7,367 nt of DNA from Actinomycetes bacterium (GTDB lineage: Bacteria; Actinomycetota; Acidimicrobiia; Acidimicrobiales; UBA8190), in the NCBI GenBank assembly GCA_021798135.1, contig JAJZYI010000177.1, positions 1-7,367 on the forward strand, in the 5' to 3' direction. The translations under genes were made by a program, and so were the position numbers. The notes below the pieces were generated by a model. The model saw only the letters and a program-made list of their open reading frames with translations, was not told the DNA's origin and searched no databases. Below, piece after piece: positions 1 to 5,923 of this stretch; the first letter of the stretch is position 1, and the number at the start of each line of letters is the position of its first letter.

Positions 1-27
1 AAGGCCCAGGCTGCGGACGCCGGCTGA
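1..27 (+). CDS. 3' end of a convergent gene, possibly ribosomal protein S20
   Basis: Frame 1 reads KAQAADAG and then TGA at 25-27, so a plus-strand gene entering from the left could end here. In many actinobacteria and other bacteria the gene convergent with holA is rpsT (30S protein S20), and an Ala-rich charged tail would fit the end of an S20. Eight residues cannot identify a protein, so the rpsT idea rests on gene order alone. The 32 bases between this stop and the holA stop hold only the tandem repeat described separately. Confidence 0.3.
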   Translation, partial: KAQAADAG

Positions 28-58
28 CCGCACCGCCGGCTGACCGCACCGCCGGCTG
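18..58. repeat. 16-bp tandem repeat, about 2.6 copies
   Basis: The unit cgccggctgaccgcac occurs perfectly at 18-33 and 34-49, with a partial copy at 50-58. Each unit contains the self-complementary GCCGGC, so neighbouring units can pair into GC-rich hairpins. The array lies between the possible plus-strand stop at 25-27 and the holA stop at 60-62, and overlaps the former. A role in ending transcription from both sides is possible. There is no T-tract. Confidence 0.7.
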
Positions 59-59
59 C

Positions 60-1121
60 CTAGCGGTGGCCGGACCTGGCCCGTGCGGCGCCGGGCCGGC
101 GTGCGGGCGCGAGCCGGCTCAGGCGGGCGACGAGGACGTCGAGCACGGCGTCGTCCGGCAGCGCCGTGGCGCCACGGAGGTCGAGGTCCGCATCGGCCAG
201 CCAGCACACGGCACGGGCCACGCCGGTGGAACCGAGCCGCCGCCCCTGTTCCATGGCCTTCTTCACCGGGAACGCGCTGCGGGCTCCCACCAGCGTGGCG
301 GCCTCGTCGGCCGAGGCCACGGCGGCGCCGTCCAGCCGCAGCATGGTCTCGTAGTGGCGGTGCAGCACCGCGAGGACGGCCAGCGGGTGCATGGCCCCGG
401 GGCCCAGCAGCCGGCGCAGCGCGGCCAGTGCCGTGGCGGTGTCGCCGCGGTCGATGGCGTCCGTCAGGTCCCACGGCGCCACCGCACCCGGCGCGCCGAG
501 GTACGGCGCCAGCTCGTCGGCGCCGACGCTCGCCCCGCGCCCGAAGGCATCGGCCAGGGTCTGGAGCAGGGGGCGCAGCCGGCCCATGTCGCCGCCCAGG
601 TGGTCCTGCAGCAGGGCGCCGGCGGCGGCGTCCAGGCGCACCGGCGCATGCCGCAGGTGCTCCACCAGCCACTGGCGCCGGGCTGCCCCGGTCCCCACCG
701 ACGTGTCGACGACGGTGCCGGCCGACCGGGCGGCCTTGACGAGCGGCGCCGGCACCGTGCCGCCACCGGCCACCAGGACCAGGTGGACCCCGGGGACCGG
801 GGCCGCCAGCCACGCGGCCAGGGGCGCGGCGTCGGCCGCGGCCAGGCGCCCGGCGTCGCGGACCACGACGACGCGTCTCGGGACCAGGAACGGCGGCGTG
901 GCCAGGGCGTCGACGACCGCACCGGGATCGATGTCCTCGCCGGCGCCACCGTGCTCCTCGACCACCGTGGCCGGGTCGAGGTCGCCGACCAGCTCGCGCA
1001 CCGCCGTGCGGGCGGCATCCGCGACGAGGGCGGGATCGTCGCCCCGGACGAGCACCACCGGGACCGGGCCGGCGGCCGCCGGGCCCCCGTGCCCGGCCGC
1101 CCCGCCGCCGCCGGCGATCAC
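60..1121 (-). CDS. holA: DNA polymerase III subunit delta (clamp loader)
   Basis: Delta is the ring-opening subunit of the clamp loader: it binds the beta sliding clamp and opens it for loading at primed sites. The 353-residue product is within the family's size range. It has a short Gly/Ala-rich lead (1-18), then the domain I start PVVLVRGDDPALV (about 21-33). Next is ATPPFLVPRRVVVVRD (about 74-89), which matches the region of delta carrying the hydrophobic clamp-binding residues (here F78). A helical middle domain follows, with the C-terminal collar region containing FPVKKAMEQGRRLG. The GTG start is chosen because its GTGA overlaps the TGA of the upstream folP2-like gene, implying translational coupling; no Shine-Dalgarno sequence is obvious. 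It is the last gene of the thioredoxin-folP2-holA operon. The family call is solid; the exact start is slightly less certain because GTG codons also occur at residues 22 and 23. Confidence 0.9.
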   Translation of the reverse strand: MIAGGGGAAGHGGPAAAGPVPVVLVRGDDPALVADAARTAVRELVGDLDPATVVEEHGGAGEDIDPGAVVDALATPPFLVPRRVVVVRDAGRLAAADAAPLAAWLAAPVPGVHLVLVAGGGTVPAPLVKAARSAGTVVDTSVGTGAARRQWLVEHLRHAPVRLDAAAGALLQDHLGGDMGRLRPLLQTLADAFGRGASVGADELAPYLGAPGAVAPWDLTDAIDRGDTATALAALRRLLGPGAMHPLAVLAVLHRHYETMLRLDGAAVASADEAATLVGARSAFPVKKAMEQGRRLGSTGVARAVCWLADADLDLRGATALPDDAVLDVLVARLSRLAPARRPGAARARSGHR

Positions 1122-1975
1122 GGGGCCGCCAGGACGCGGTCGAGCGCGTCGCGGACCTGGCGCGTGCCGGCGACGTCGTGGACCCGCAGGATGCGGCAGC
1201 CGCCGACGATGCCGATGGCGGCGGCGGCGAGCGACGCGTCGCCCCGCTGGTCGATGGGCAGGTCGAGCACCGCGCCGAGGAAGGTCTTGTTGGAGGCCGA
1301 CAGCAGCAGCGGGTGGCCCAGCGCCGCCAGCCGCGCCGAGGCGCGCAGCAGCTCCAGCGACTGCTCCGAGGTCTTGCCGAGGTCGAGCCCGGCGTCGACC
1401 ACCACCTGCGTGGCGTGGAGCCCCGCGTCGAGCGCCCATCGGGCCCGCTCGGCCAGGAAGGCGGCGACGTCCTCGACCACGTCGTCGTAGTGCGGGTCGG
1501 GGTCGGCGACCCGCGGCGCGAGCCGGATGTGGGTGGCGACCACGGACGCGCCGGCGGCGGCCGCGGCCGGCAGGTAGCCGGGGTCGGCGAAGCCGCTGAT
1601 GTCGTTGCCGAGCACGGCACCGGCCTCGTAGCTGGCGGCCGCGACGGACGCCCGCCACGTGTCGACCGACAGCGGGACCTCGAAGCGGGCGGCCAGCGCG
1701 GCGATCGACGGCACCACGCGGTCGAGCTCCTCCGCCTCGGTGACCTCCGGCCCCGGGCCGGCCTTGACGCCGCCCACGTCGAGGACGTCGGCGCCTTCGG
1801 CGACGAGCTGCTCGGCACGGCGAAGGAGGGCGTCCAGGGCGAACGTGGCGCCGCGGTCGTAGAACGAGTCGGGCGTCCGGTTCAAGATGCCCATGACCAG
1901 CGCTCGCGTCGTCACGTCGTGGGTGCTGCCGCCGAGGCGGAGCCGCACGGGGCCGCCGGGGCGCGACCACGCCAC
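1118..1975 (-). CDS. folP2: FolP2-type dihydropteroate synthase homologue
   Basis: This is a TIM-barrel pterin-binding protein (285 aa). DHPS joins p-aminobenzoate to hydroxymethyldihydropterin diphosphate in folate synthesis. Visible motifs: MGILNRTPDSF (28-38), LDVGGVKAGPG (65-75), SVDT (103-106), NDISG (124-128), DAGLDLGKT (194-202), SASNKTFLG (226-234) and LRVHDV (263-268). The pterin-site Asn32, Asp105, Asn124, Asp194, Lys230, Arg264 and His266 are kept. Canonical loop 2 (STRPG) reads KAGPG, loop 1 has Arg33 for the usual Val, and the SRK motif is SNK. These changes match mycobacterial FolP2 (Rv1207; compare IVNRTPDSFYD and DVGGVKAGPG), reported to lack DHPS activity, so folate synthesis should not be assumed. 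The first GTG after the thioredoxin stop is taken as start; a CTG at 1993-1991 would overlap that stop as CTGA, and GTG at 1948 is a third option. Its stop overlaps the holA start. Confidence 0.85.
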   Translation of the reverse strand: MAWSRPGGPVRLRLGGSTHDVTTRALVMGILNRTPDSFYDRGATFALDALLRRAEQLVAEGADVLDVGGVKAGPGPEVTEAEELDRVVPSIAALAARFEVPLSVDTWRASVAAASYEAGAVLGNDISGFADPGYLPAAAAAGASVVATHIRLAPRVADPDPHYDDVVEDVAAFLAERARWALDAGLHATQVVVDAGLDLGKTSEQSLELLRASARLAALGHPLLLSASNKTFLGAVLDLPIDQRGDASLAAAAIGIVGGCRILRVHDVAGTRQVRDALDRVLAAP

Positions 1976-1989
1976 GGGCGACGGCGCGG

Positions 1990-2697
1990 TCAGAACAGCC
2001 GGGCGGCGAGCGCCCGGCGGTAGTCGGCGGTGCGCGGGTCGTCCGGGCCCAGCGTCTCCAGCAGGTCGAGGAACTCCTGCCGGGCGGCCTCGTCGGCCTT
2101 CACCCGGTCGAGGAGCCCTTGCAGCCGCTCGTCGATGCCGTCGGACGCCACGTCGACGTGCTGGCGGGCGAGCCGGGCCTCGGCCGCCACCTGGCGGGAC
2201 TCGCCCGACTCGGGGATCCGGGCGAGCAGGTCCAGCGCCTCGTCGGGCTCGCCGCGCGCCACCAGGAGCCGCGCGAGGGCGATCACGGCGACGGGGTGGT
2301 CGTGCTGGAGCTCCAGCGCCTGGCGCAGGGACGCCTCGTCCCCGCGGGAGGCCAGCAGGTCCGCTTCGGTGGGCTCGGGGCTGAGGCGGGCGACGAACTC
2401 GGCCACCTGGGCCTCGGGGAGGGCCCCGATGAACCCGTCGACCACCTTCCGGTCGCTCACCGCGTACACGGCGGGGATCGACTGGACCTGGAAGCCCTGC
2501 GCCACCTGCGGGTTGTCGTCGACGTTCACCTTGGCGAGCTCGACGCGGCCCCCGGTCGCGGCCACCACCCGCTCCAGGATCGGCCCGAGCGTCCGGCACG
2601 GCCCGCACCACGGCGCCCACAGGTCGACGACGACCGGGACCTCGACGGAGCGGTCCAGGACGTCGCGCTCGAACGTTGCATCGGTGACGTCGATCAC
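1990..2697 (-). CDS. CnoX/YbbN-like thioredoxin with TPR-like C-terminal domain
   Basis: The 235-residue cytoplasmic protein starts with a thioredoxin fold (about 1-108) and continues as an all-helical, TPR_20-like region (about 115-235) with helices such as SLRQALELQHDH and VAVIALARLLVARGEPDEAL. The active site WCGPC is intact (Cys31, Cys34), and the cis-proline loop is SIPAV (Pro75). This layout is that of CnoX (YbbN), a chaperone-linked holdase that protects proteins from oxidative aggregation. E. coli CnoX lacks the first active-site Cys; here both are present, so genuine dithiol redox activity is expected. No signal peptide is seen. The GTG start is set by a TAGGGT -10 box 7 nt upstream, indicating a leaderless mRNA, although AGGG just before GTG could also act as a ribosome site. 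It is the first gene of the operon leading into folP2 and holA. The family assignment is strong; the chaperone role is inferred. Confidence 0.88.
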   Translation of the reverse strand: MIDVTDATFERDVLDRSVEVPVVVDLWAPWCGPCRTLGPILERVVAATGGRVELAKVNVDDNPQVAQGFQVQSIPAVYAVSDRKVVDGFIGALPEAQVAEFVARLSPEPTEADLLASRGDEASLRQALELQHDHPVAVIALARLLVARGEPDEALDLLARIPESGESRQVAAEARLARQHVDVASDGIDERLQGLLDRVKADEAARQEFLDLLETLGPDDPRTADYRRALAARLF

Positions 2698-2704
2698 GCC
2701 CTGC

Positions 2705-2710
2705 ACCCTA
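2705..2710 (-). promoter_or_regulatory. -10 box of the thioredoxin-folP2-holA operon
   Basis: On the minus strand TAGGGT is followed by 7 nt and then the GTG start at 2697. In actinobacteria a TANNNT box 6-7 nt before a start codon marks a leaderless transcript beginning at the start codon itself. No TTG-like -35 element is seen at the expected distance; the upstream sequence is all G and C. Confidence 0.6.
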
Positions 2711-2839
2711 CCGGCCGGCCGCACCCGGCCCGGCGGCGCGCGGGCCGGTCGCGCCGGGCCGGGGACGTCCCGGCACGTCGCGGGACCCGGCGGCGCGCTC
2801 GCCGTCGCTCCGCCGCCGGACCCCGTGCCGGAGGGGCGG

Positions 2840-2845
2840 TAGCGT
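2840..2845 (+). promoter_or_regulatory. -10 box of the phosphotransferase-PAC2 operon
   Basis: TAGCGT lies with exactly 6 nt between its last T and the ATG at 2852, the leaderless spacing. No recognisable -35 is present. It diverges from the thioredoxin operon promoter, so the 154-bp region 2698-2851 serves both operons. Apart from a GGGACGTCCC palindrome at 2762-2771 nothing else stands out there. Confidence 0.6.
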
Positions 2846-2851
2846 GCGTCC

Positions 2852-3979
2852 ATGACCACGCCCGCGAGCCCCCGCCCCAGCGACCCGGCGGCGGCCGGCC
2901 GGAGCGACGCGGCCGTCGTGCCCGCTCCCGGCGGCGACGGCTCCGGCGCCGTCGAGGGCATCGACGTCGACCGCGTCACCGCGTGGTTCGAGGCGAACGT
3001 CGAGGCCGCGACCCCGCCCCTGGAGTTCACGCTGATCGCCGGCGGGCGGTCGAACCTCACCTACGCGGTGGCCGACGCCGCCGGCCACCGCTACGCGCTG
3101 CGCCGTCCGCCGATCAGCCACGTGCTGCCCACCGCCCACGACATGGCGCGCGAGCACCGGGTGATGACCGCGCTCGGCCCGACGGCGGTCCCCGTCCCGA
3201 GGACCTTCGGGCTGTGCAGCGACGTCGGCGTCACCGGCAGCCCCTTCTACGTCATGGAGCTGGTGGCCGGGCACGTCCTGCGCGACGAGGCCGCGGTGGA
3301 GCGGGCGCTCGGCGTCCCCGGCCGGCACCGGGCCGGCATGTCGCTGGCCGACACCCTGGCCGCCCTCCACGCCGTCGACGTCGACGAGGTCGGCCTGGGC
3401 GACTTCGCCCGTCACGACGGGTACATCGAGCGCCAGCTGCGCCGGTGGATCGGGCAGTTCCGGGAGTCGCGCGTGCCGGGCCAGCAGCCGCCCGCCGTCG
3501 TCGAGCAGGTGCACGACCGCCTGGCCGCGTCGGTGCCGGCCCAGCAGGGCACGGCCATCGTGCACGGCGACTACAGGCTCGACAACGTCGTGGTGGGCGA
3601 CGACGGCTCGGTCCTGGCCGTGCTCGACTGGGAGATCTGCACCCTGGGCGACGCCCTGGCCGACCTCGGCCTGCTGATGGTCTACTGGACCGAGCCCGGC
3701 GACGACGCCGCCCTCGCCGGGGTGACGCCGACGGCCATGCCGGGCTTCCCGTCGCGGCGCGAGATCGTCGAGCGGTACGCGGCGGCGTCGGGACGCGACC
3801 TCGGGGCACTCGACTTCTACGTCGCCTTCGGGTACTGGAAGCTGGCGTGCATCCTGCAGGGCGTGTACGCCCGCTACGTGGGAGGCGCCGCTGCCGGTGA
3901 CCGCTCGAGCGTCGACGCGTACGCCCGGAGCGTCGTGGACCTGGCGGAGCGCGCCAGCACCGTCCTGGACGGCCGGTGA
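2852..3979 (+). CDS. APH-fold phosphotransferase family protein (ACAD10/FadE36 type)
   Basis: This 375-residue protein has the aminoglycoside-phosphotransferase kinase fold. After a disordered, Pro/Ala-rich N-terminus (about 1-36) come the nucleotide loop GGRSNLTY (64-71), the strand YALRRPP, helix AHDMAREHRVMTAL, and the hinge segment GSPFYVMELVAG. The catalytic loop is HGDYRLDN (238-245, catalytic Asp240) and the metal-binding motif is DWE (259-261), followed by TLGDALADLG. The RRPP and AHDM.RE signatures are those of the ACAD10/ACAD11 N-terminal kinase and mycobacterial FadE36 group, not of antibiotic-resistance enzymes. In animals those domains phosphorylate 4-hydroxyacyl-CoA; a similar lipid or CoA-linked substrate is a reasonable but unproven guess. 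No acyl-CoA dehydrogenase domain or gene is next to it. The ATG is fixed by the leaderless -10 box. Its stop overlaps the next start as GTGA. Confidence 0.87.
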   Translation: MTTPASPRPSDPAAAGRSDAAVVPAPGGDGSGAVEGIDVDRVTAWFEANVEAATPPLEFTLIAGGRSNLTYAVADAAGHRYALRRPPISHVLPTAHDMAREHRVMTALGPTAVPVPRTFGLCSDVGVTGSPFYVMELVAGHVLRDEAAVERALGVPGRHRAGMSLADTLAALHAVDVDEVGLGDFARHDGYIERQLRRWIGQFRESRVPGQQPPAVVEQVHDRLAASVPAQQGTAIVHGDYRLDNVVVGDDGSVLAVLDWEICTLGDALADLGLLMVYWTEPGDDAALAGVTPTAMPGFPSRREIVERYAAASGRDLGALDFYVAFGYWKLACILQGVYARYVGGAAAGDRSSVDAYARSVVDLAERASTVLDGR

Positions 3980-4887
3980 GCCTGTACGAGCGCCACGGCG
4001 GGCAGCACGTCCAGCAACCGGTCCTGGTCGTCGCCCTCGAGGGCTGGGTCGACGCCGGGCTGGGCGCCGACGGCGCCATCAGCGCGCTGCTGGGCGCGCG
4101 CCCGACCGAGCTGGTGGCGACGTTCGACGGCGACCCGCTCATCGACCAGCGGGCCCGCCGGCCGGTCGTGCACCTGGTCGACGGCGTCAACGAGGGGCTG
4201 ACGTGGCCGGTCATCCAGGTCCGTGCCGGGGCGGACGGGGCCGGGCGCGACGTCTGCTACCTCATCGGACCCGAGCCCGACTTCCACTGGCCGGCGTTCG
4301 CCGTGGACATGGTGGAGCTGGCGCAAGCGCTCGGCGTCAGGCTGGTCGTCGGCCTCGGGGCGTTCCCGGCGCCTGCGCCGCACACGCGCCCGGTCCGCCT
4401 GGCGGCGACGGCGCCCCCGGCGTCGGCCGAGCTGGTCCGGACGGTCGGGACCGTGCGCGGCACCCTCGACGTGCCGTCGGGCATCTGGGGCGTGCTCGAG
4501 CTCGCCTTCGGCGACGCCGGCATCCCGGTGGTCGGGCTGTGGGCCCGGGTCCCCCACTACGTCGCCGGCATGGCCTTCCCCGCGGCGAGCGCGGCGCTGG
4601 TCGACGGCCTGGCGGAGGTGGCGAACCTGACGCTCGACACCGCCGCCCTGCACGCCGAGGCAGACGCGGCGATCCGCCAGGTCGACGACCTGATCGCCCG
4701 CAGCGACGAGCACACGGCCATGGTCCGCAAGCTCGAGGCCAACGTCGACGCCGTCGAGGGGAACCCGCTGGAGGTCGGCAGCATCCCGACCGGCGACGAG
4801 CTGGCCGACGAGCTGGAGCGCTACCTGCGCCAGCTCCCCGGCCCCGAGGACCCCGGCGCCGACCCGCCGCCGCTGGACGGGCTGTAG
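3976..4887 (+). CDS. PAC2 family protein
   Basis: This 303-residue protein belongs to the PAC2 family, named for eukaryotic proteasome assembly chaperone 2 and common in actinobacteria and archaea (for example M. tuberculosis Rv2125). Recognisable segments are the N-terminal LVVALEGWVDAGLGADGAI, the pattern FDGDPLIDQRARRPVVHLVDG, then LIGPEPDFHWPAFAVDMVELAQALGV, LGAFPAPAPHTRP, GIWGVLELAFGDAGIPVVGLWARVPHYVAG and a charged helical C-terminus (about 215-290) ending in an acidic, Pro-rich tail. No catalytic motif is known for the family, and a role with the actinobacterial 20S proteasome is only suggested by name; no proteasome gene lies in the window. The GTG start overlaps the upstream stop by four bases (GTGA) with no clear Shine-Dalgarno sequence, so translation is probably coupled to the kinase gene. 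The gene ends facing the minus-strand membrane protein gene 100 bp away. Confidence 0.88.
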   Translation: MSLYERHGGQHVQQPVLVVALEGWVDAGLGADGAISALLGARPTELVATFDGDPLIDQRARRPVVHLVDGVNEGLTWPVIQVRAGADGAGRDVCYLIGPEPDFHWPAFAVDMVELAQALGVRLVVGLGAFPAPAPHTRPVRLAATAPPASAELVRTVGTVRGTLDVPSGIWGVLELAFGDAGIPVVGLWARVPHYVAGMAFPAASAALVDGLAEVANLTLDTAALHAEADAAIRQVDDLIARSDEHTAMVRKLEANVDAVEGNPLEVGSIPTGDELADELERYLRQLPGPEDPGADPPPLDGL

Positions 4888-4893
4888 GAGCGG

Positions 4894-4918
4894 GCCCGGA
4901 GCGCGGGCAGTCCCGGGC
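4894..4918. terminator. Hairpin after the PAC2 gene
   Basis: GCCCGG (4894-4899) pairs with CCGGGC (4913-4918) around a 13-nt loop, 7 nt after the PAC2 stop codon. There is no T-tract, as is common in very GC-rich genomes. It is a plausible terminator but weak on its own, and lies partly in the first copy of the 49-bp duplication. Confidence 0.4.
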
Positions 4919-4999
4919 GGGACCCAGCGTGACCGGCATGAGGCCCCGGGCACGGGCAGTCCCGGGCCGGACCCAGCGTGACCGGCGTCAGGCCCCGGG
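4902..4999. repeat. 49-bp tandem duplication between convergent genes
   Basis: Positions 4902-4950 and 4951-4999 align without gaps and differ at only about four of 49 bases. The second copy includes the last three codons and the TGA (4990-4988) of the minus-strand membrane protein gene; in the first copy the bases matching that TGA are changed, so no stop is present there. Each copy contributes CCCGGG-type palindromes that build the hairpins listed separately. Confidence 0.8.
4942..4968. terminator. Hairpin spanning the duplication junction
   Basis: GGCCC (4942-4946) and GGG (4948-4950) pair with CCCGGGCC (4961-4968) with one bulged C and a 10-nt loop. A symmetric GC-rich stem between two convergent genes could stop transcription from both sides. 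It lies 20 nt past the minus-strand stop. No T-tract is present on either strand. Confidence 0.45.
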
Positions 5000-5917
5000 C
5001 ACGGCGAGCGGTGCGCCGACGGCCGGCGACCCGGCGGACCCCGACCCGGCGCCAGGGGCGGGATGGACCGCACCGATGAGGACCACGCCCAGCACCAGCA
5101 GGACGACGAGCATGGCGACCACGATGGCCAGCGACACCAGGCGCGGGTCCGTCCTCCTGGCACGCCGCTGCTGGGCGGCACGAGCGGCGAGCGCCAGGTC
5201 GACGGCGTCGAGGGGGCGGCCGGCGACGACGGGGCCGGGCCGCGGCGCGATCGGCAGGCCGGTGACGTTCACGTCCGGACCCGCGGCCAGCCTCGGACCG
5301 GCAGCCAGGCCCGCCCGACCGCTGGCGGTCCCGGGGCGCACCGCGGTCCCAGGCAGCACCGCGCTCCCGGGCGGCCCGGCGGCCCCGGGCAGCACCGCGC
5401 TCCCGGGCGGCACCGCGCTCCGCTCGCCGGCCGCCGTCCCACCGACTGGGTGCGACAGCGGGTCGGACGGTGCGCCTGGGACCAAGGGCTCGGGCGCGCC
5501 GCCGGCCGGGCCCGGCACGGCCCGGGTCGTGCCATCGTCGGGCGGCACCCCGGCCTCGGTGGCCCCGGGCGGCACCCCGACCTCGGTGGCCCCGGGCGGT
5601 GCCCCGGCCTCGGCGCCGGGGGACGGCGGACCGGGCACCGGCCGGCCGGCGACCACGTCGGACGCGCCACCGCTGCCGAACGCCGACAGGGCCCGCCCGA
5701 GGTCGGCGAGGTCCAGGGCTCGTGGAGCCGCCGCGCCGCGGGCGAGCTCGCGGGCGATGCCGTCGAGCGCCTGGACGTCGGTGGCCGTCTGCACCTCCGT
5801 GAGCAGCTCGGCGCACGAGTCGTCGTCGAGCATGCCTCGCCCGTAGGCGTGCACCACGGCGGCGACGGCGCGGTCGCGGGCGGCCAGTAGGGACGCACCG
5901 CCAGGGATGTCCTCCAC
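4988..5917 (-). CDS. Hypothetical membrane-anchored protein with repeat-rich Pro/Gly/Ala linker
   Basis: I do not recognise a named family for the whole 309-residue protein. Residues about 8-60 form a compact helical domain (RDRAVAAVVHAYGRGMLDDD then TATDVQALDGIARELA) that resembles DUF1707-type domains in pattern. Residues about 81-245 are a low-complexity linker rich in Pro, Gly, Ala and Val with 9- and 12-residue repeats such as PPGATEVGV. The basic stretch RRARRTDPR precedes one hydrophobic helix (about 260-284), and a 25-residue Pro/Gly/Ala/Ser tail ends the protein. The positive-inside rule puts the N-terminal domain and linker in the cytoplasm and the tail outside. The GTG at 5917 is chosen because a full promoter places the transcript start there; a GTG at 5935 is in frame but lies inside the promoter. 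A regulatory or scaffold role is possible but not shown. Confidence 0.75.
   Translation of the reverse strand: MEDIPGGASLLAARDRAVAAVVHAYGRGMLDDDSCAELLTEVQTATDVQALDGIARELARGAAAPRALDLADLGRALSAFGSGGASDVVAGRPVPGPPSPGAEAGAPPGATEVGVPPGATEAGVPPDDGTTRAVPGPAGGAPEPLVPGAPSDPLSHPVGGTAAGERSAVPPGSAVLPGAAGPPGSAVLPGTAVRPGTASGRAGLAAGPRLAAGPDVNVTGLPIAPRPGPVVAGRPLDAVDLALAARAAQQRRARRTDPRLVSLAIVVAMLVVLLVLGVVLIGAVHPAPGAGSGSAGSPAVGAPLAVPGA
5352..5411. repeat. 24-bp direct repeat, 36-bp period
   Basis: The 24 bases at 5352-5375 recur exactly at 5388-5411. The 36-bp period is a multiple of three, so on the minus strand it encodes a 12-residue Pro/Gly/Ser/Ala repeat in the linker of the membrane-anchored protein (PPGSAVLPG seen twice). 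A partial related copy follows near 5412-5420. Confidence 0.75.
5544..5613. repeat. 27-bp tandem repeat, about 2.6 copies
   Basis: Copies at 5544-5570 and 5571-5597 differ at one base, and a partial copy runs to about 5613. The 27-bp unit keeps the reading frame and encodes a 9-residue repeat (PGATEAGVP, PGATEVGVP, then PGAEAGAP) in the membrane protein's linker. Copy number is likely to vary between strains by slippage or recombination. Confidence 0.8.
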
Positions 5918-5923
5918 GACAGC

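Noticed and set aside
66..1490. Long plus-strand open frame opposite holA and folP2
   Set aside because: Its Arg/Gly/His-rich translation has no family motif and arises from GC-biased third codon positions of the genes on the other strand.
1122..1970. A 636-residue open frame extending holA upstream through folP2
   Set aside because: The extra N-terminal part is an Arg/Pro-rich out-of-frame reading of folP2; the GTGA overlap gives a natural holA start.
2762..2771. GGGACGTCCC palindrome in the divergent intergenic region
   Set aside because: A 10-bp GC-rich palindrome is not surprising at this GC content and it does not overlap either -10 box; not enough for an operator call.
2119..3900. 593-residue plus-strand open frame across the thioredoxin gene and kinase gene
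   Set aside because: It is antisense to the thioredoxin gene and out of frame with the kinase, and has low-complexity Arg-rich composition.
2852..3979. Aminoglycoside-resistance gene reading of the APH-fold protein
   Set aside because: The RRPP, AHDM.RE and DWE/TLGD wording belongs to the ACAD10/FadE36 kinase group, and there is no mobile or resistance context.
3874..5181. Long minus-strand open frame across the PAC2 gene
   Set aside because: It crosses the convergent junction and is antisense to a clear PAC2 gene; no domain is visible.
5340..5620. Repeats resembling a CRISPR array
   Set aside because: Units are adjacent or with very short offsets, in frame with a coding gene, and have no unique spacers.
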